DNA of 64,000 bases from Profundicola sp051011115 (GTDB lineage Bacteria; Bacteroidota; Bacteroidia; Flavobacteriales; Weeksellaceae): NCBI GenBank assembly GCA_051011115.1, contig JBPCUN010000019.1:1-64000 (forward strand), written 5' to 3'. The number at the start of each line of letters is the position of its first letter. The first letter of the stretch is position 1. Positions 60,618 to 64,000 of the stretch are shown piece by piece. Both the position numbers and the translations under genes were made by a program. The notes under the pieces were generated by a model. The model ran no database searches and was not told where the DNA came from. It was given only the letters and a program-made list of their open reading frames with translations.

Positions 60618-60648
60618 TTGTTTTTTCGTTAACTTTCTTTTATCTTTG
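60618..60648 (+). promoter_or_regulatory. Promoter of glpD-glpK-glpF
   Basis: TTG (60618-60620) and TATCTTTG (60641-60648) are spaced by 20 bp, an exact Bacteroidota promoter, with the -7 box ending 24 bp before the ATG. It rules out the in-frame TTG at 60646 as a start. Confidence 0.75.
60624..60630 (+). promoter_or_regulatory. TTTCGTT site in the glpD promoter spacer
   Basis: Same TTTCGTT half-site as in the glpR operator, placed between -33 and -7 where a bound repressor would block polymerase. Confidence 0.45.
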
Positions 60649-60665
60649 ATTAACCAAACAAAATA

Positions 60666-60672
60666 TTTCGTT
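60666..60672 (+). promoter_or_regulatory. TTTCGTT site next to the glpD start
   Basis: Second TTTCGTT copy directly before the ATG at 60673, 42 bp from the first (start to start). Confidence 0.4.
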
Positions 60673-62262
60673 ATGTTACGCTCTACAGAATTAAAAAAAG
60701 TAAAAGAAAACAAAGATTGGGACGTTATTGTAATCGGTGGAGGCGCTAGTGGACTAGGTTCTGCTGTCGATGCAGCCACAAGAGGTTATAAAACATTGTG
60801 TTTAGAATCCCATGACTTTGCCAAAGGAACATCAAGCCGAAGCACCAAATTAGTGCATGGTGGAGTTAGATACCTACAACAAGGAGACGTAAGTCTAGTA
60901 AAAGAAGCCTTAAGAGAAAGAGGACTACTTGCTCAAAACGCATCACACTTGGTTAAAAATCAATCTTTTGTAATCCCTAATTATACTTGGTGGGGTGGTC
61001 CTTTTTACCGATTTGGATTAGGACTATATGATTTACTTGCTGCGGGGTTAAGCCTTGGTAAAACTAAGCATATTAACAAAGAAGATACCATCAAAGCATT
61101 ACCGACTATAGAGCCAGAAGACTTGCATAGTGGGGTAGTATATAAAGATGGCCAATTTGATGATTCTCGTTTAGCAGTAAACCTTGCACAAACGGTTGTT
61201 GACAATGATGGCTGTATTGTAAACTACATGAAGGTTGTTGACTTATTAAAAGATGATCAAGGTAAAGTTTCTGGCGTTGTAGCAAAAGACATGCTATCTG
61301 GTGATGAGTATAAATTGAATGCCAAAACTGTAATCAACGCTACAGGTGTCTTCACCAATGAAGTGATGAAAATGGACCACAAAGAAAATAAAAAGTTTGT
61401 AGTACCAAGTCAAGGTATTCACTTAGTATTGGATAGATCATTTTTGCCAACAGACGAGGCTTTAATGATTCCCAAAACTTCTGACGGTCGTGTACTATTT
61501 GCGGTGCCTTGGCATGACAAAGTTGTAGTAGGTACTACAGATACTTTAATTAAAGAGCCTAGCTTTGAGCCTAAAGCATTAGAAAAAGAAATTGAATTCG
61601 TTTTAGAAACTGCTAGACGTTTCTTAACTAAAAAACCTACCAGAGAAGATGTAAAATCAGTATTTGCTGGTTTAAGACCACTTGCTGCTCCAGAGAAAGA
61701 AGGTCAAAGCACCAAAGAGGTTTCTAGAAGCCATAAAGTTATTGTATCTGAAACTGGTTTAATCACTATAACAGGTGGTAAATGGACTACCTATAGACAA
61801 ATGGCAGAAGACACCATAGATGAAGCTATTAAACAAAAACAATTAGAACAGCGAATCTGTGTTACAACACACCTCTCTATTCATGGAAACATTCCTAAAG
61901 AACAAGTAGATTTGAAAAATCACTTATATATTTATGGTGCAGACATTCCAGCGGTTAAAGCTTTACAAAAAGAAGATGGAATGCAAGAGAAATTACACCC
62001 AGATTATGATTTTACAGTAGCAGAAGTCGTGTGGGCTGTAAGAGAAGAAATGGCTCTAAAAGTGGAAGATGTATTAGCTAGACGTGTTCGTTTATTATTC
62101 TTAGATGCAAGAGCTGCGATGGATGTGGCAGAAAAAACAGCGAGAATTATGGCTAAAGAATTAGGTAAAGATGATGCGTGGGTACAAAAAGAAACCAAAG
62201 AATTCTTGGATATAGCTAAAAATTATCTTTTAGTAGATTATACCCCGAAAAATTTGAAATAG
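60673..62262 (+). CDS. glpD: Glycerol-3-phosphate dehydrogenase (FAD, membrane-associated)
   Basis: Oxidises glycerol-3-phosphate to dihydroxyacetone phosphate and passes electrons to quinone. 529 residues. The FAD site is IGGGASGLGS (21-30), then the GlpD signature SSRSTKLVHGGVRYLQQG. GTTDT and FAGLRPL motifs follow, with ITGGKWTTYRQMAE near 370 and a C-terminal helical domain (~400-529). It is the first gene of the glycerol operon and divergent from glpR. The start is set by the promoter just upstream. Confidence 0.95.
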   Translation: MLRSTELKKVKENKDWDVIVIGGGASGLGSAVDAATRGYKTLCLESHDFAKGTSSRSTKLVHGGVRYLQQGDVSLVKEALRERGLLAQNASHLVKNQSFVIPNYTWWGGPFYRFGLGLYDLLAAGLSLGKTKHINKEDTIKALPTIEPEDLHSGVVYKDGQFDDSRLAVNLAQTVVDNDGCIVNYMKVVDLLKDDQGKVSGVVAKDMLSGDEYKLNAKTVINATGVFTNEVMKMDHKENKKFVVPSQGIHLVLDRSFLPTDEALMIPKTSDGRVLFAVPWHDKVVVGTTDTLIKEPSFEPKALEKEIEFVLETARRFLTKKPTREDVKSVFAGLRPLAAPEKEGQSTKEVSRSHKVIVSETGLITITGGKWTTYRQMAEDTIDEAIKQKQLEQRICVTTHLSIHGNIPKEQVDLKNHLYIYGADIPAVKALQKEDGMQEKLHPDYDFTVAEVVWAVREEMALKVEDVLARRVRLLFLDARAAMDVAEKTARIMAKELGKDDAWVQKETKEFLDIAKNYLLVDYTPKNLK

Positions 62263-62307
62263 TAAACTTTTTTTAAATAATTAATAATTTTTTATATCAA
62301 TAATATC

Positions 62308-63819
62308 ATGAAGGATAAATTTATTTTAGCATTGGACCAAGGGACTACCTCATCTCGTGCCATTGTATTTAATCACAAAGGAGAAATTGTAAATGTCTCC
62401 CAAAAAGAATTTGAACAAAAATTCCCTAAACCAGGGTGGGTAGAACATGATGCAAATGAAATATGGTCTTCTCAGATATCTGTAGCCGCAGAGGTTATTG
62501 CAAAAGCTGATATCACAGGTTTAAATGTGGCAGCCATTGGAATCACCAATCAACGTGAGACTACGGTAGTTTGGGACAGAGAAACCTCTGATCCAATATA
62601 CAATGCAATTGTATGGCAAGACAGAAGAACAGCTAATTATTGTGATAAGCTAAGAAATGAAGGAAAAGCAGAATTAATCAAAGACAAAACTGGGTTAGTT
62701 TTAGATGCTTATTTCTCAGCTACAAAATTAAAATGGATCTTAGATAATGTAGAAGGTGCAAGAGAAAAAGCTGAAGCAGGAAAACTTTGTTTTGGAACGA
62801 TTGATACTTGGCTTGTTTGGCGTTTAACTAGAGGTAAAATGTTTATTACCGATGTCACCAATGCGAGTAGAACCATGTTATATAATATTCATGACATGGA
62901 ATGGGATAAAGAGTTGCTAGAATTATTCAATATTCCAGCGTCTATGCTTCCAGAAGTAAAACAAAGTAGTGAAGTATATGGAGAGACTGCAACCACATTA
63001 TTCTCTACTAAAATTCCTATCGCGGGAATCGCAGGAGACCAACAAGCAGCCTTATTTGGCCAAATGTGCGTAAAGCCAGGAATGGTTAAAAATACTTACG
63101 GCACAGGTTGTTTCTTATTAATGAACACAGGAGATAAAGCAGTAAAATCAGAAAATAACTTATTAACTACGATTGCTTGGAAGATCAATGATAAAGTTAC
63201 TTACGCATTAGAAGGGAGTGTATTCGTAGGAGGTGCAGCCATTCAGTGGGTAAGAGATGGTCTTAGATTAATTAGAACTGCACCAGAGATCAACGCTTTG
63301 GCGAATATGGAAGAAGATAATGGTGGCGTTTATTTTGTACCTGCATTAACTGGGCTTGCTGCACCATATTGGGATCAATTTGCTCGTGGGACAATTTTTG
63401 GTATTACACGTGGTACTACTGATGGACACATTGCCCGTGCAACTTTAGAAGGTATTGCTTACCAAGTATATGATGTAGTGAAATCTATGGAAGCTGATGC
63501 TAAAACTAAATCTGTAGAACTTAGAGTAGATGGTGGTGCAACAGCAAGTAATACATTAATGCAATTTCAATCAGACTTATTTGGGTTTAAAATTGTAAGG
63601 CCTGTAACTTTAGAAACAACAGCACTAGGTGCCGCATATTTAGCTGGTTTAGCTGTTGGTTACTGGGATAGTTTAGAAGAAATCCAAGAACAATGGGTGA
63701 CTGATAAAGAATTTAAACCACAAATGGAGAGAGAAGTAGTAGAAGAAAAACTTCATTACTGGCATAAAGCTGTAAAAGCATCTCTAAACTGGATTGAAAA
63801 AGAAGAACATACTAACTAA
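62308..63819 (+). CDS. glpK: Glycerol kinase
   Basis: Phosphorylates glycerol to glycerol-3-phosphate, the substrate of GlpD. 503 residues of the FGGY family: ALDQGTTSSRAIVF (phosphate 1 site), WVEHDANEIW, GITNQRETTVVWD, WQDRRT, GIAGDQQAALFGQ, NTYGTGCFLL and the adenosine site DGGATASN. Full length and motif-complete. 45 bp after glpD on the same strand; glpF follows after 15 bp. Confidence 0.97.
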   Translation: MKDKFILALDQGTTSSRAIVFNHKGEIVNVSQKEFEQKFPKPGWVEHDANEIWSSQISVAAEVIAKADITGLNVAAIGITNQRETTVVWDRETSDPIYNAIVWQDRRTANYCDKLRNEGKAELIKDKTGLVLDAYFSATKLKWILDNVEGAREKAEAGKLCFGTIDTWLVWRLTRGKMFITDVTNASRTMLYNIHDMEWDKELLELFNIPASMLPEVKQSSEVYGETATTLFSTKIPIAGIAGDQQAALFGQMCVKPGMVKNTYGTGCFLLMNTGDKAVKSENNLLTTIAWKINDKVTYALEGSVFVGGAAIQWVRDGLRLIRTAPEINALANMEEDNGGVYFVPALTGLAAPYWDQFARGTIFGITRGTTDGHIARATLEGIAYQVYDVVKSMEADAKTKSVELRVDGGATASNTLMQFQSDLFGFKIVRPVTLETTALGAAYLAGLAVGYWDSLEEIQEQWVTDKEFKPQMEREVVEEKLHYWHKAVKASLNWIEKEEHTN

Positions 63820-63834
63820 AAACATTTTTAAAGA

Positions 63835-64000
63835 ATGACACCATTTATAGCAGAAATAATTGGAACTGCCTTACTTATATTGTTGGGTAATGGCGTGGTT
63901 GCCAATGTAGTTTTAGATAAAACCAAAGGACATAACTCTGGTTGGATAGTTATCACCTTCGCTTGGGCATTTGCCGTATTCGTAGGTGTAGTAGTGGCAG
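63835..64000 (+). CDS. glpF: Glycerol facilitator (aquaglyceroporin), N-terminal part, cut by window end
   Basis: The ATG at 63835 opens a frame that runs off the window after 55 codons. It starts MTPFIAEIIGTALLILLGNG, the first helix of MIP-family channels (E in FIAEIIGTALL is conserved), followed by VVANVVL and a second helix ITFAWAFAVFVGVVVA. The position after glpK and the extracellular loop KGHNSGW support a glycerol channel rather than a water channel. The NPA motifs lie beyond the window. Confidence 0.9.
   Translation, partial: MTPFIAEIIGTALLILLGNGVVANVVLDKTKGHNSGWIVITFAWAFAVFVGVVVA

Noticed and set aside
60646..60672. Upstream in-frame TTG start of glpD
   Set aside because: It overlaps the -7 box TATCTTTG, so it would lie 5' of the transcript.

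Overview
This 64 kb window reads as chromosomal core sequence of a member of the Bacteroidota, class Flavobacteriia. The base composition is AT-rich. Two large secreted enzymes end in type IX secretion (T9SS) type A sorting domains. Many OmpA/TSP3-type and eight-stranded outer-membrane barrels are present, as are several families common in Bacteroidota (DUF3127, DUF4920, DUF1343/NamZ, TIGR02757). Promoters follow the Bacteroidota pattern, with a TAnnTTTG -7 box and, in the clearest cases, a TTTG/TTG element about 20 bp upstream. A family-level placement (for example Weeksellaceae) is only a guess. I see no CRISPR array, prophage, insertion sequence, defence island or rRNA. There is one tRNA, tRNA-Leu(UAG).

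Layout. 0-3.4 kb: the tail of a DUF4136 protein, purH, and a fused pyrE-pyrF (UMP synthase). 3.4-8.1 kb: a two-gene Trk/Ktr potassium uptake operon, a PIF1/RecD-like helicase with a C-terminal HTH, and an orphan biotin carboxyl carrier protein. 8.2-18.2 kb: a 3-ketosteroid dehydrogenase-like flavoenzyme, a giant T9SS-exported subtilisin, and a one-chain pyruvate carboxylase. 18.3-25.8 kb: polA, smpB, an OmpA/TSP3 porin, the cysE-cysK cysteine operon, and aat. 25.8-29.5 kb: an unusual multi-barrel outer-membrane protein with an OmpA-domain partner, and a DUF3127 protein with an SSB-like acidic tail. 29.5-36.9 kb: tRNA-Leu, a GldA-like ABC ATPase coupled to glgX, TIGR02757, a LolE-like permease, a NamZ-family lipoprotein, and an aminotransferase. 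37-45.4 kb: small lipoproteins, feoA-feoB plus a tiny Cys-rich membrane protein, a CopD-like protein, a TonB-dependent siderophore receptor and a PepSY reductase-like protein (iron uptake). 45.4-57.4 kb: a lipoprotein, an ABC-F protein, a T9SS phosphoesterase coupled to a membrane protein, and the cluster SprT-manC-DUF389-rseP-pncA. 57.5-64 kb: mlaE-mlaF, a small barrel, and the glycerol regulon glpR<->glpD-glpK-glpF, with glpF cut by the window end.

How genes work together. Ferrous uptake (feoAB) and ferric-siderophore uptake (receptor plus PepSY protein) sit in one 7 kb block. Their promoters share a near-identical 15-bp motif, which suggests one iron-responsive repressor. The glycerol cluster shows a readable control region: both divergent promoters carry TTCGTT-type sites, one of them a perfect inverted repeat, as expected for a GlpR/DeoR repressor. 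Envelope functions recur throughout (MlaEF, RseP, OmpA-type proteins, LolE-like permease, NamZ, T9SS cargo).

The least ordinary items are the PyrE-PyrF fusion, the three-barrel/coiled-coil protein that shares a motif with its OmpA-domain neighbour, the KstD-like enzyme with its catalytic tyrosines, and the shared iron-box candidate. I did not find a clear new multi-gene system; most of the window is ordinary core genome.
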